This document shows, piece after piece, positions 56,066 to 64,000 of a stretch of 64,000 nucleotides of DNA (its first letter is position 1; every line of letters begins with the position of its first letter). The notes under the pieces were generated by a model. That model did not search any database. It saw nothing but the letters and a program-made list of their open reading frames with translations, and had not been told where the DNA came from. The stretch is taken from positions 1 to 64,000 of the forward strand of contig JAQTZW010000006.1 of NCBI GenBank assembly GCA_028687575.1. The letters run 5' to 3'. The DNA is from Gallionella sp. (lineage in GTDB: Bacteria; Pseudomonadota; Gammaproteobacteria; Burkholderiales; Gallionellaceae). The position numbers and the translations under genes were made by a program.

Positions 56066-57475
56066 ATGCAACGCCTGATGTTATTGCTCACTCTGCTCGG
56101 TACACCAATCTGGGCACATGCCAACGAAGCGGCGATCCGCCTCGATTTGACTGGAAACTGGGTCGGCTTGACCGCACTTTCATTATTTCTGATCGCCTAC
56201 CTGGCAGTGATGGGTGAGGAATTCTCCCACCTGCGCAAGTCCAAACCGGTGATGTTGGCGGCGGGTTTGATCTGGGCGCTGATTGCCTGGCATTACCAGT
56301 CCCAAGGCATCCCCCACGCGGTCGAAGTCGCGTTGCGCCACAACCTAGAGGAATACGCCGAGTTGATGCTATTCCTGATTGTGGCGATGACCTTCATCAA
56401 TGCGATGGACGAGCGCAACGTCTTCGAAGTGCTCAGATCGTGGCTGATTCACAAGGGTTTCAGTTACCGGCAATTATTCTGGGTGACCGGCTGGATCGCC
56501 TTCTTCCTGTCCGGACTGGCCGACAACCTGACCACCGCGCTGCTGATGGGTGCCGTAGTCGTAGCCGTCGGCCACGAAAATCGCAAGTTCGTCGTCTTGA
56601 GTTGTATAAACGTGGTGGTCGCCGCCAATGCCGGCGGCGCTTTTTCACCGTTCGGCGACATCACCACCTTGATGGTCTGGCAAAAAAGCATCAGCACACC
56701 GCAAGGCCATATCGGTTTCTGGACATTCTTCTACCTTTTCATCCCGGCGCTGGTCAATTTCATCGTCCCGGGCATCATCATGCACCTGTTCGTGCCTAAC
56801 GGCAGCCCGGAAAGCGGCGGCAAACTCACCCAGATGAAGCGCGGCGCACCCACTGTCATTGCGCTATTCATCGTAACCATCGCGCTGGCCGTATTCTTCC
56901 ACGGCGTGCTGGGGCTACCGCCGGTGATGGGCATGTTGACCGGCATGGCACTGCTGAAATTCTTCGCCTTCTACCTGCGCAAGACCACCAGCGGTCGGGC
57001 GCAAGCTCACGTCTCAGAGCTCGGCACCCCGGACGCATTCGACATCTACCGCGAAGTCGCGCGCAGCGAATGGGACACCCTATTCTTCTTCTACGGCGTG
57101 GTGATGTGCGTCGGCGGCCTGGGCTTCATCGGCTATCTGGCCATCCTTTCCGAATCATTGTATGGCGGCTGGGGTGCCACCAACGCCAACATCGCCATCG
57201 GAGTAATCTCGGCGCTGGTCGACAACATCCCAGTGATGTTCGCGGTATTGACCATGCAGCCGGACATGTCCATGGGCGAATGGCTGCTGGTGACACTGAC
57301 CGCCGGTGTCGGCGGCTCGCTGCTGTCCATAGGTTCGGCGGCGGGTGTCGCGCTGATGGGGCAAGCGCGCGGCACTTACACCTTCTTCGCCCACCTGAAA
57401 TGGACACCGGTCATTGCGTTGGGCTACGCCGCCAGCATCGCCACCCACCTGCTGCTCAACCACCAGTTGTTCTGA
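56066..57475 (+). CDS. nhaD: NhaD-type Na+/H+ antiporter (first copy)
   Basis: 469 residues from the ATG at 56066 (GGGAG upstream). It begins with a signal-like segment ending AHANEAA, then about 12 membrane helices. Ion-transporter family motifs are present (LADNLTTALLMGAVVVAVG; NAGGAFSPFGDITTLMVW; LVDNIPVMFAVL). NhaD exports Na+ or Li+ in exchange for H+ at neutral to alkaline pH. A second, very similar copy follows 144 bases later. Upstream it is divergent from the rpsF promoter. Confidence 0.92.
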   Translation: MQRLMLLLTLLGTPIWAHANEAAIRLDLTGNWVGLTALSLFLIAYLAVMGEEFSHLRKSKPVMLAAGLIWALIAWHYQSQGIPHAVEVALRHNLEEYAELMLFLIVAMTFINAMDERNVFEVLRSWLIHKGFSYRQLFWVTGWIAFFLSGLADNLTTALLMGAVVVAVGHENRKFVVLSCINVVVAANAGGAFSPFGDITTLMVWQKSISTPQGHIGFWTFFYLFIPALVNFIVPGIIMHLFVPNGSPESGGKLTQMKRGAPTVIALFIVTIALAVFFHGVLGLPPVMGMLTGMALLKFFAFYLRKTTSGRAQAHVSELGTPDAFDIYREVARSEWDTLFFFYGVVMCVGGLGFIGYLAILSESLYGGWGATNANIAIGVISALVDNIPVMFAVLTMQPDMSMGEWLLVTLTAGVGGSLLSIGSAAGVALMGQARGTYTFFAHLKWTPVIALGYAASIATHLLLNHQLF

Positions 57476-57619
57476 CCCTGACCGCCCCAGCAAATCTCCG
57501 CCACCATCACAAAAAACGATGGGATAATGCGCGGCCTTTTTTACAGGCAAGCCCCTACAGCCGACTCATTTACTAATAAGCGCTCGCCCAGACCCTGCCC
57601 AACCTGCGGAGATTTCCCG

Positions 57620-59029
57620 ATGCAACGACTTGCCCTGCTATTCGCCCTGCTCTTCACGCCACTGTTGGCACATGCCTCTGAAGCGGCGGCTCGCCTTGAC
57701 ATGACCGGCAACTGGGTAGGCTACACCTCGGCAGGACTATTCCTGCTCGCCTACCTGGCCGTGATGAGCGAGGAATTTTCCCACCTGCGCAAATCCAAAC
57801 CCGTGATGCTGGCCGCCGGCCTGATCTGGGCGGTAATCGCCTGGTATTACCAGTCGCATGGCATCCCGCACGTGGTCGAAGCAGCATTGCGTCACAACCT
57901 TGAGGAATATGCCGAATTGATGCTATTTCTGATCGTGGCGATGACCTTTATCAACGCCATGGACGAGCGCAACGTGTTCGAGGCGCTGCGCTCCTGGCTA
58001 ATACACAAGGAATTCGGCTACCGCACCCTGTTCTGGGTCACCGGCATCCTGGCGTTCTTCATCTCCTCCATCGCCGACAACCTCACCACCGCCCTGCTGA
58101 TGGGCGCGGTGGTCATGGCTGTGGGACACAGCAACCAGCGCTTCGTGGTGCTGGGCTGCATCAACCTGGTCATTGCGGCCAATGCCGGCGGCGCATTCTG
58201 CCCGTTCGGCGACATAACCACACTGATGGTCTGGCAAAAGAACATCACCGCCAGCAACGGCGCAATCGGCTTCTGGACCTTCTTCAACCTGTTCATCCCG
58301 GCGCTGGTGAACTATCTGGTTCCGGCGGCCATCATGCACTTCTTCGTACCCGACGAAAAGCCGGCGGGCGGCGGACAGCATGCCAGCCTGAAACGCGGCG
58401 CGCTGACCATCGTGCTGCTGTTTTTGTTCACCATCGCGCTGGCCGTCGGCTTCCACAGCATGCTGGAACTGCCCCCCGTGATGGGCATGCTGACCGGCAT
58501 GGCGTTGCTCAAGTTCTACGCCTATTACCTGAAGAAGCGTGCCAGCCGCCGTGAGCGCAACGCCATTGAAGAGATCGGCAACCCCAACGCCTTCGACATC
58601 TACCGCGAAGTCGCGCGCAGCGAATGGGACACCCTGTTCTTCTTCTACGGCGTGGTGATGTGCGTCGGCGGCCTGGGCTTCATCGGCTATCTGGCGATGC
58701 TCTCCGAAACCATCTACGGCCATTGGGGCGCGACCAACGCCAACATCGCCATCGGCGTGATCTCCGCCGTGGTGGACAACATCCCGGTGATGTTCGCGGT
58801 ACTGACCATGCAGCCCGACATGTCGGTCGGCGAATGGCTGCTGGTGACCATGACCGCCGGCGTCGGCGGCTCGCTACTGTCCATCGGCTCGGCGGCAGGC
58901 GTCGCGCTGATGGGTCAGGCGCGCGGCACCTACACCTTCTTCGCCCACCTGAAATGGACACCGGTGATCGCCCTAGGCTACGCCGCCAGCATCGCCACCC
59001 ACCTGCTGATCAATCGCGGCTTGTTCTGA
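57620..59029 (+). CDS. nhaD: NhaD-type Na+/H+ antiporter (second copy)
   Basis: 469 residues from the ATG at 57620 (GGAG upstream), the same length and motifs as its neighbour (SIADNLTTALLMGAVVMAVG; NAGGAFCPFGDITTLMVW; VVDNIPVMFAVL). Identity is high along the whole protein and almost complete at DNA level in some stretches, so the pair is a tandem duplication kept alike by recent origin or gene conversion. The most variable part is the cytoplasmic loop near residues 255-275 and the N-terminus. Different pH or ion ranges are possible (inference). Confidence 0.92.
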   Translation: MQRLALLFALLFTPLLAHASEAAARLDMTGNWVGYTSAGLFLLAYLAVMSEEFSHLRKSKPVMLAAGLIWAVIAWYYQSHGIPHVVEAALRHNLEEYAELMLFLIVAMTFINAMDERNVFEALRSWLIHKEFGYRTLFWVTGILAFFISSIADNLTTALLMGAVVMAVGHSNQRFVVLGCINLVIAANAGGAFCPFGDITTLMVWQKNITASNGAIGFWTFFNLFIPALVNYLVPAAIMHFFVPDEKPAGGGQHASLKRGALTIVLLFLFTIALAVGFHSMLELPPVMGMLTGMALLKFYAYYLKKRASRRERNAIEEIGNPNAFDIYREVARSEWDTLFFFYGVVMCVGGLGFIGYLAMLSETIYGHWGATNANIAIGVISAVVDNIPVMFAVLTMQPDMSVGEWLLVTMTAGVGGSLLSIGSAAGVALMGQARGTYTFFAHLKWTPVIALGYAASIATHLLINRGLF

Positions 59030-59050
59030 TAAGTTTTGTTGGTGCCGAGG

Positions 59051-59067
59051 GAAGCGTTAATCGCTTC
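59051..59067. terminator. Small hairpin after the second nhaD
   Basis: GAAGCG-TTAAT-CGCTTC, a 6-bp stem 22 bases after the stop, without a T-run. A weak terminator at best. Confidence 0.3.
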
Positions 59068-59102
59068 GCGTGATTTATCCAGCGGCAACAGATGCGGTTG
59101 GA

Positions 59103-59131
59103 TTGCATTAAACATATCTCGCGCTTATACT
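59103..59131 (+). promoter_or_regulatory. Sigma-70 promoter of the yefM-yoeB pair
   Basis: TTGCAT (59103-59108), 17 bases, TATACT (59126-59131), about 32 bases before yefM. Spacing is ideal. Toxin-antitoxin promoters of this kind are usually repressed by the complex, but no clear palindrome is seen over it. Confidence 0.7.
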
Positions 59132-59162
59132 TGCACAACAAATTGACCAAGTGAGGCAAGCA

Positions 59163-59423
59163 ATGAAAGTCGTAACCTATTCACATGCACGCAACGCGCT
59201 CAAGTCGGTTTTAGATGGTGTCGTTCAAGATGCGGACGTGACGATAATTAGCCGCCGCGATGCCGAAGGTGATGCGGTGGTGATGTCGCTGGATAGCTAT
59301 AACAGCATCATGGAAACGCTATACCTAACCAGCAGTCCTGCGAACGCTGCCGCCTTGTCCCGTGCAATAGCGCAAGATAAAGCAGGACAAGCGCAAGTCC
59401 GCACCCTTTTAGCCGCTGAGTAA
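59163..59423 (+). CDS. yefM: Antitoxin of the YefM/Phd family
   Basis: 86 residues from the ATG at 59163 (GAGG upstream). The DNA-binding N-terminus reads [20 protein letters not shown], typical of YefM, followed by [30 protein letters not shown]. The C-terminal part ([21 protein letters not shown] region) is the toxin-wrapping tail. It neutralises YoeB, encoded four bases downstream, and represses the pair's promoter. Such modules mark accessory DNA. Confidence 0.93.
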   Translation: MKVVTYSHARNALKSVLDGVVQDADVTIISRRDAEGDAVVMSLDSYNSIMETLYLTSSPANAAALSRAIAQDKAGQAQVRTLLAAE

Positions 59424-59427
59424 CATC

Positions 59428-59691
59428 ATGCGCACAATTCGTTTTGTGCCCGACGCATGGGAGCATTATCTGTACTGGCAAGGGCAAGATAAAAAGACCC
59501 TCAAGCGCATCAATAATCTAATCACTGAAGCAACGCGCAGCCCCTTTGCAGGCATAGGCAAACCTGAGCCTTTGCGTGGGGATTTATCGGGGTATTGGTC
59601 GCGGCGGATTGATGATGCCAATCGGCTGGTGTATCGCGCAACTGATAATGAGCTGGTGATTATCGCGTGTCGGTATCACTACGATAGCTAG
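59428..59691 (+). CDS. yoeB: Toxin of the YoeB family (ribosome-dependent mRNA nuclease)
   Basis: 87 residues with the RelE-fold and the YoeB active-site residues Glu47 ([15 protein letters not shown]), Arg66 (RLVY), His84 and Tyr85 (CRYHY). YoeB cleaves mRNA in the ribosomal A site and stops translation. The usual His in DDEHRLVY is Asn here (DDANRLVY), a common variation that does not touch the main catalytic set. Both genes look intact, so the module is probably functional. Confidence 0.93.
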   Translation: MRTIRFVPDAWEHYLYWQGQDKKTLKRINNLITEATRSPFAGIGKPEPLRGDLSGYWSRRIDDANRLVYRATDNELVIIACRYHYDS

Positions 59692-60083
59692 CAGGCTGCT
59701 GGAATGAACAGCATGGAAACAAAAAATCCGCAAAAGCCCGTAGCTATGCGAGTTTCATGGATGGTATTGCACGGTAAGAACAGTTGTTTGGCGTCCTCGA
59801 CCCGATGAATATCGGCACTGAAAAATTCATACATCACTAGCCGAAGGTGGACTGATTTATTCGGGGTCGTCGTTCCCGCGCAAAGGGGTATGCAGGCAAG
59901 CCGCAAGGCGGCTGCTCGCAAAGCGGGAACCTAGTTAAATCAATAGGCTGGATACCCGCCTGCACGGGTATGACGTGCTACTTGATAGCTGCCGGATCAA
60001 TAGCTCAATCTGGTACCATTCGACGCTCGCACAAATGGCGTCAAGTACGCCTGCGGCGTTTCGCATCTTGATGGACTCCCGGT
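59692..60083. other. Intergenic stretch between yoeB and the methyltransferase gene
   Basis: 392 bases with no gene I can support. It contains the REP-like element listed below and otherwise nothing recognisable. It marks the junction between the toxin-antitoxin module and the probable defence operon. No clear promoter for the operon was found. Confidence 0.5.
59868..59975. repeat. Interrupted REP-like palindromic element
   Basis: The outer sequence matches a dispersed type, beginning CGTCGTTCCCGCG and ending TGCACGGGTATGACG, with GCGGGAAC and GGATACCCGCC inside. Near its left end is an inserted stretch containing a palindrome AGCCGC-AA-GGCGGCT, which breaks the expected first hairpin. Likely a decayed mobile repeat. 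Confidence 0.6.
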
Positions 60084-62927
60084 ATGAATGCAGTAGAAAT
60101 CGAATCAGCCATCTCCGATTTGGCGCTCCAGCCCTTTGATGCGGCGGAGTTCCCGTTCGCCTTTCTGGCTGCCTTTGGAAACAACGCTGTCACGATCAAA
60201 AAGCTGCGTGCCGGGAATGCCTCCGACCTGCCGGGGGCCGTACTTCAGCGCAACAAAATCCATCTGGCGGTATGCGATGTAGGCAAGGTGGGCGATACCC
60301 TCAGCGCCTTGCGCACCAGCCCGGCCACGCTAAAAGCCAAGGTCAAATTCATTCTTGCCACGGATGGGCAAACGCTGGAAGCGGAAGAGCTGGTCAGCGG
60401 CGAAACGGTTGCCAGCAGCTATTCGGACTTCCCCAACCACTTTGGTTTCTTCCTGCCGCTGGCCGGTATCTCCACCGTCAAGGAGATCAAGGATAACCCG
60501 GTAGATGTCCGCGCTACTGGACGCTTGAATAAACTCTATGTCGAGCTACTGAAGGAAAATCCGGACTGGGCCACGGCTGAGCGCCGCCCCGACATGAACC
60601 ACTTCATGGCGCGGCTGGTGTTCTGCTTCTTCGCCGAAGATACCGACATCTTCAACGGCGAGGGCTTGTTCACCCACACCGTGGAGCAGATGAGCGAACG
60701 CGACGGCAGCAACACGCATCAAGTGCTGTCCGAAGTATTTCGAGCCATGAATATCAAGGTGGCCGACCGTCCTATTGTTCAGCCGCGCCTACCCAACTAT
60801 GCCAACGGCTTTCCCTATGTGAATGGAGGCCTGTTTTCCGGCAGCACAGAGGTTCCACGCTTCACCCGCATGGCGCGCAGCTATCTGATCCATGCGGGTA
60901 ATCTGGACTGGCAACAGATCAACCCGGATATTTTCGGCAGCATGATTCAGGCCGTGGCCGACGACGAGGAGCGCGGCGCATTGGGGATGCACTACACCAG
61001 CGTGCCCAACATCCTCAAGGTATTGAACCCGCTATTTCTGGATGAGTTGCGCGAGCAGCTCGAAGCGGCTGGCGAAAACAAAGCCAAGCTGCTGAACCTG
61101 CGCAAACGCATGGCGCGCATCCGAGTTTTCGATCCAGCCTGCGGCAGCGGAAATTTCCTCGTTATTGCCTACAAGCAGATGCGCGAGATCGAGGCGGAGA
61201 TTAACCGTCGCCGGGGCGAATCGTACTTGGGCAGCGAGATACCGCTGACCAACTTTCGCGGCATTGAGCTGCGTGACTTTCCGGCGGAGATCGCTAGGCT
61301 GGCACTCATCATTGCCGAGTTTCAGTGCGACGTGATGTATCGCGGGCAACGGGATGCCTTGCTGGAATTCCTCCCGCTTTCCAAGGAGAACTGGATCGTC
61401 TGCGGAAACGCCCTGCGGCTGGATTGGTTGAGTATCTGTCCGCCGACGGGGACGGGGGTGAAGCTGGTGGCGGATGATTTGTTTGGCGTGCCGCTAGATC
61501 AAAAGGAAATCGACTTCGAGAATGAAGGGGGAGAAACGTTTATTTGTGGCAATCCGCCATATGTTGGCTCTACTGTAAAGCCGCCTAAAGGAGCAAGTAA
61601 AGAGATAAAAGAGCGTCTAAAAATGGAGGCTGAAAGTCGGAAATCTGACCTGGAAGCGCTTTTTGCAAAGGAAACTAATAGCTGGAAATCGCTTGATTAC
61701 GTTTCGGGTTGGTTCATGCAATTTTCCAAATATGCAAAGGCAACAAGAACAGCCTGTGCATTCGTAAGCACCAATTCCGTGATGCAGGGTGAACAAGTTG
61801 CCCGTCTTTGGCCATTGGTACTTGGTGGGTCACTACGAATCAATTTTGCCTTCACTTCATTCAAGTGGGCTAATTTGGCCACTAAGAATGCGGCAGTAAC
61901 GGTTGTAATCGTTGGGTTGTCCGGTAAATCTCCCAGCAAGGCTGCTTTGTATGAGGATGCTGGTGAAGAGGGTATTAAGCGTCGAGATGTAGACAACATT
62001 AACGCATATCTAATCCCATACCGTGATGTCTATGTGGAAGCTAGGTCAGGCGTGATATCGGAAATAAAGGAAATGACCAATGGTAGTAAGCCGGCTGACG
62101 GTGGGCATCTAATAATTTCCTCAGGGGAGGAAGCTAGAGAGATGATCAAACAAGATCCGCACACAGCACGGTACATTCGCCCATTGATTGGTACAGAGGA
62201 CACCATTCACGGAGATCATAGGTATTGTCTATGGATCAACGCGTGTGATTCAGAGAATGCGATGTCACTGCCGTTGATTAAAAAACGCACTGATGCAGTA
62301 ATCCAAATGCGCTCTGAAAGTTTAAAGGAATTGACAAAGGAGGGCGCAGCTACTCCTTATGCTTTTCAGCAAATTAGGCAAAGAGACAATGAGCGCGTGA
62401 TTTTGGTGCCGCGTGTTTCATCTGAAAGCCGCGAATACTTACCTATTTCATACTTTCAGGCAGGAGCCATCGTTGTCGATGGCGCATTTGGATTATTCAA
62501 TGCGGAATTGTGGAATTTTGCTTTGCTAGTGTCAAAACTTCATCTGGTCTGGATCGCCACCGTCTGCGGTAAGCTAAAAACCGATTTCCGCTACTCCAAC
62601 ACCCTCGGCTGGAACACCTTCCCCGTTCCCCGACTCACTGAGCAAAACAAGGCCGATTTGACCGCATGCGCCGAAGCCATTCTGCTGGCCCGCGAAGCGC
62701 ATTTCCCCGCTACCATCGCCGATCTGTACGACCCGGACACCATGCCGGACAACCTGCGCCACGCTCACGAGCGCAACGACGAAGTGCTGGAGCGCATCTA
62801 CATCGGCCGTCGTTTCAGGAACGACACCGAGCGGCTGGAAAAACTGTTCGAGCTTTATACCAAGATGACGGCGGCAGCTAAAGCCAAGCCAGCAGTGAAA
62901 GCAACGAGAGGAAAAAAGCATGAGTGA
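60084..62927 (+). CDS. MmeI-like class I DNA methyltransferase (restriction-modification or BREX-like)
   Basis: 947 residues. N-terminal domain (~1-170) of the MmeI_N type, a helical spacer (~170-330), the methyltransferase core with SAM motif FDPACGSGNF near 349-358 and the catalytic NPPY at 490-493 (adenine N6 type), a target-recognition region (~500-820) and a C-terminal helical end. A nuclease motif as in MmeI (D-x9-ExK) is not evident in the N-terminus, so cleavage may be done by the neighbour. It overlaps the DUF1016 gene by 8 bases. The recognition part is visibly richer in A and T than the rest, a sign of specificity exchange. Confidence 0.85.
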   Translation: MNAVEIESAISDLALQPFDAAEFPFAFLAAFGNNAVTIKKLRAGNASDLPGAVLQRNKIHLAVCDVGKVGDTLSALRTSPATLKAKVKFILATDGQTLEAEELVSGETVASSYSDFPNHFGFFLPLAGISTVKEIKDNPVDVRATGRLNKLYVELLKENPDWATAERRPDMNHFMARLVFCFFAEDTDIFNGEGLFTHTVEQMSERDGSNTHQVLSEVFRAMNIKVADRPIVQPRLPNYANGFPYVNGGLFSGSTEVPRFTRMARSYLIHAGNLDWQQINPDIFGSMIQAVADDEERGALGMHYTSVPNILKVLNPLFLDELREQLEAAGENKAKLLNLRKRMARIRVFDPACGSGNFLVIAYKQMREIEAEINRRRGESYLGSEIPLTNFRGIELRDFPAEIARLALIIAEFQCDVMYRGQRDALLEFLPLSKENWIVCGNALRLDWLSICPPTGTGVKLVADDLFGVPLDQKEIDFENEGGETFICGNPPYVGSTVKPPKGASKEIKERLKMEAESRKSDLEALFAKETNSWKSLDYVSGWFMQFSKYAKATRTACAFVSTNSVMQGEQVARLWPLVLGGSLRINFAFTSFKWANLATKNAAVTVVIVGLSGKSPSKAALYEDAGEEGIKRRDVDNINAYLIPYRDVYVEARSGVISEIKEMTNGSKPADGGHLIISSGEEAREMIKQDPHTARYIRPLIGTEDTIHGDHRYCLWINACDSENAMSLPLIKKRTDAVIQMRSESLKELTKEGAATPYAFQQIRQRDNERVILVPRVSSESREYLPISYFQAGAIVVDGAFGLFNAELWNFALLVSKLHLVWIATVCGKLKTDFRYSNTLGWNTFPVPRLTEQNKADLTACAEAILLAREAHFPATIADLYDPDTMPDNLRHAHERNDEVLERIYIGRRFRNDTERLEKLFELYTKMTAAAKAKPAVKATRGKKHE

Positions 62928-63981
62928 AATTCCTGTCAGCCTGACCCCGCCACCCGAAGGCTACGCTGATTGGCTGGGCGAATTAAAAGCGCAAATACAC
63001 GAAGCGCAGCAACGTGCCGCGCAAGCGATCAATTTAGAGCTGGTTTGTTTGTATTGGAAAATTGGCAACGCCATTGTAATTCGGCAAAACAAGCAAGGCT
63101 GGGGCGCTAAAGTGGTGGATCGTCTGGCGCATGACTTGCGCAGTGCTTTCCCGGATATGCAGGGTTTTTCAGTGCGCAATCTGAAATACATGCGTGCTTT
63201 CGCAGTCGCTTGGCCTGATGAGGCATTTGTGCAAGCGGTCTTGCACAAATTACCTTGGTATCACCATTTGGCGCTACTGGATAAGCTGCCCGGCCCGGAA
63301 ACTCGCCGCTGGTATGCGGCCAAAGCCATTGAACACAACTGGTCGCGCAACATTTTGGTGATGCAGATTGAGACCAGGTTACTGGAGCGTAGCGGCAAGG
63401 CAGTCACCAACTTCTCGGACAGCCTGCCGAGCCCCCAATCAGACTTGGCACGCGAGTCGCTGAAAGACCCTTATCGCTTCGACTTTCTGGGTCTGACTGA
63501 TGAAGCTCAGGAGCGCGAGATCGAGCACGCCCTGGTGAAACACGTCACCGAATTCCTATTGGAATTGGGCGCAGGCTTTGCTTTTGTCGGGCGGCAGGTG
63601 CTGCTGGAGGTGGGCGGCGACGAGTTTTTCATCGACCTGCTGTTCTACCACCTCAAGCTGCGCTGCTATGTGGTGATCGAACTCAAGGGCGGCAAATTCA
63701 AGCCCGAACATTTGGGTCAGTTGGGGTTTTATCTGACTGCCGTGGATCGCCAAGTTAAAAGCGAACAGGACAATCCGACCATCGGCCTGTTGCTGTGTAA
63801 AAGCAAAAACAAAATCGTGGCTGAATATGCCTTGGGTGACAAATCGCAGCCGATGGGCATAGCCGAATACAAATTGCTCGAATCTTTGCCGCCAGAACTA
63901 CAAACCAGCCTGCCCAGCATCGAGCAGATTGAGCGCGAACTGGCGGGCGACGACACACCTATGGAGGATGATGCGCAATGA
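62920..63981 (+). CDS. DUF1016/YhcG-like PD-(D/E)xK nuclease
   Basis: 353 residues: an N-terminal DUF1016 helical domain (residues ~15-160; INLELVCLYWKIGNAIV, FSVRNLKYMRAFAVAWP) and a C-terminal nuclease domain with Asp239 (EFFIDLLFYH), Glu254 and Lys256 (VVIELKGGKF) and a following Gln (GQLGFYL). This is the layout of YhcG-family proteins found in restriction and defence loci. It overlaps the methyltransferase by 8 bases and the next gene by 4, so all three should be translated together. Target and partner are not known. Confidence 0.88.
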   Translation: MSEIPVSLTPPPEGYADWLGELKAQIHEAQQRAAQAINLELVCLYWKIGNAIVIRQNKQGWGAKVVDRLAHDLRSAFPDMQGFSVRNLKYMRAFAVAWPDEAFVQAVLHKLPWYHHLALLDKLPGPETRRWYAAKAIEHNWSRNILVMQIETRLLERSGKAVTNFSDSLPSPQSDLARESLKDPYRFDFLGLTDEAQEREIEHALVKHVTEFLLELGAGFAFVGRQVLLEVGGDEFFIDLLFYHLKLRCYVVIELKGGKFKPEHLGQLGFYLTAVDRQVKSEQDNPTIGLLLCKSKNKIVAEYALGDKSQPMGIAEYKLLESLPPELQTSLPSIEQIERELAGDDTPMEDDAQ

Positions 63982-64000
63982 GTAAGCAGACCAATCCCAC
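63978..64000 (+). CDS. Start of a third operon gene (cut by the right edge)
   Basis: ATG at 63978 overlaps the stop of the nuclease gene (ATGA) and reads MSKQTNP before the window ends. The overlap argues for a real, coupled gene. Too little sequence remains to name it; a helicase or a further restriction subunit would fit the context (guess). Confidence 0.45.

Noticed and set aside
59688-59921. 77-codon minus-strand frame after yoeB
   Set aside because: It overlaps the repeat and has no ribosome site or family likeness.

Overview
The window reads as chromosomal DNA of a motile, respiring, GC-moderate Betaproteobacterium. The FlhDC master regulator, E. coli-type MotAB and CheZ, an NhaD antiporter and ribosomal protein, DnaB and PatZ sequences of proteobacterial type all fit. 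The multi-sensor c-di-GMP and chemotaxis content, plus a receptor with a c-type haem motif, suggest a redox-active freshwater lineage such as the Nitrosomonadales/Gallionellaceae. That placement is inference; no marker here settles it.

Layout. 1-6.1 kb: the tail of an unidentified gene, a membrane PAS-GGDEF diguanylate cyclase, and a translationally coupled three-gene cassette on the minus strand (PLP decarboxylase, ATP-grasp ligase, second PLP-fold enzyme) that may make an amino-acid-derived product. 6.2-15 kb: flgMN on the plus strand facing a tightly overlapping minus-strand operon flhB-flhA-flhF-flhG-fliA-motC-motD. 15-20.5 kb: metabolic genes (HDAC-like deacetylase, M18 aminopeptidase, PatZ-type acyl-CoA ligase/acetyltransferase). 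20.6-47.5 kb: a large minus-strand motility and chemotaxis block. In transcription order it is flhDC, motAB, a c-haem receptor, a 4HB receptor, two cheV, cheY-cheZ, cheA2, three receptor-like proteins, cheY, cheA, a terminator, then cheW, a PAS receptor, cheR, cheD, cheB and a STAS/RsbU partner-switch pair. No rod, hook, filament or export-gate genes other than flhA/flhB are here, so the flagellar structural genes lie elsewhere.

47.8-53 kb: two further c-di-GMP enzymes flank a tRNA-Val(GAC) gene. 53-56 kb: dnaB and the rpsF-rpsR-rplI operon, without priB. 56-59 kb: tandem nhaD paralogues. 59.1-64 kb: an accessory region with a YefM/YoeB toxin-antitoxin pair, a REP-like repeat, and a probable restriction/defence operon (MmeI-like methyltransferase, DUF1016 nuclease, and the start of a third gene cut by the window edge).

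Regulation can be read directly. Four minus-strand sites share the layout CTAAAG-N14-GCCGTTA, and a fifth plus-strand site precedes flgM. All match the FliA (sigma-28) promoter with exact spacing. They sit before flgM, cheW, the c-haem receptor, motA and, unexpectedly, flhDC. With FliA, its anti-sigma factor FlgM and an HsbR/HsbA-like switch all encoded here, the window holds most of the late-flagellar control circuit. The least ordinary items are a receptor-like protein with a CheZ-like phosphatase motif next to cheY-cheA, a CheA whose linker is built from six YGFFDDEP-type repeats, the sigma-28 site before flhDC, the three-gene PLP/ATP-grasp cassette, and the mosaic methyltransferase operon.
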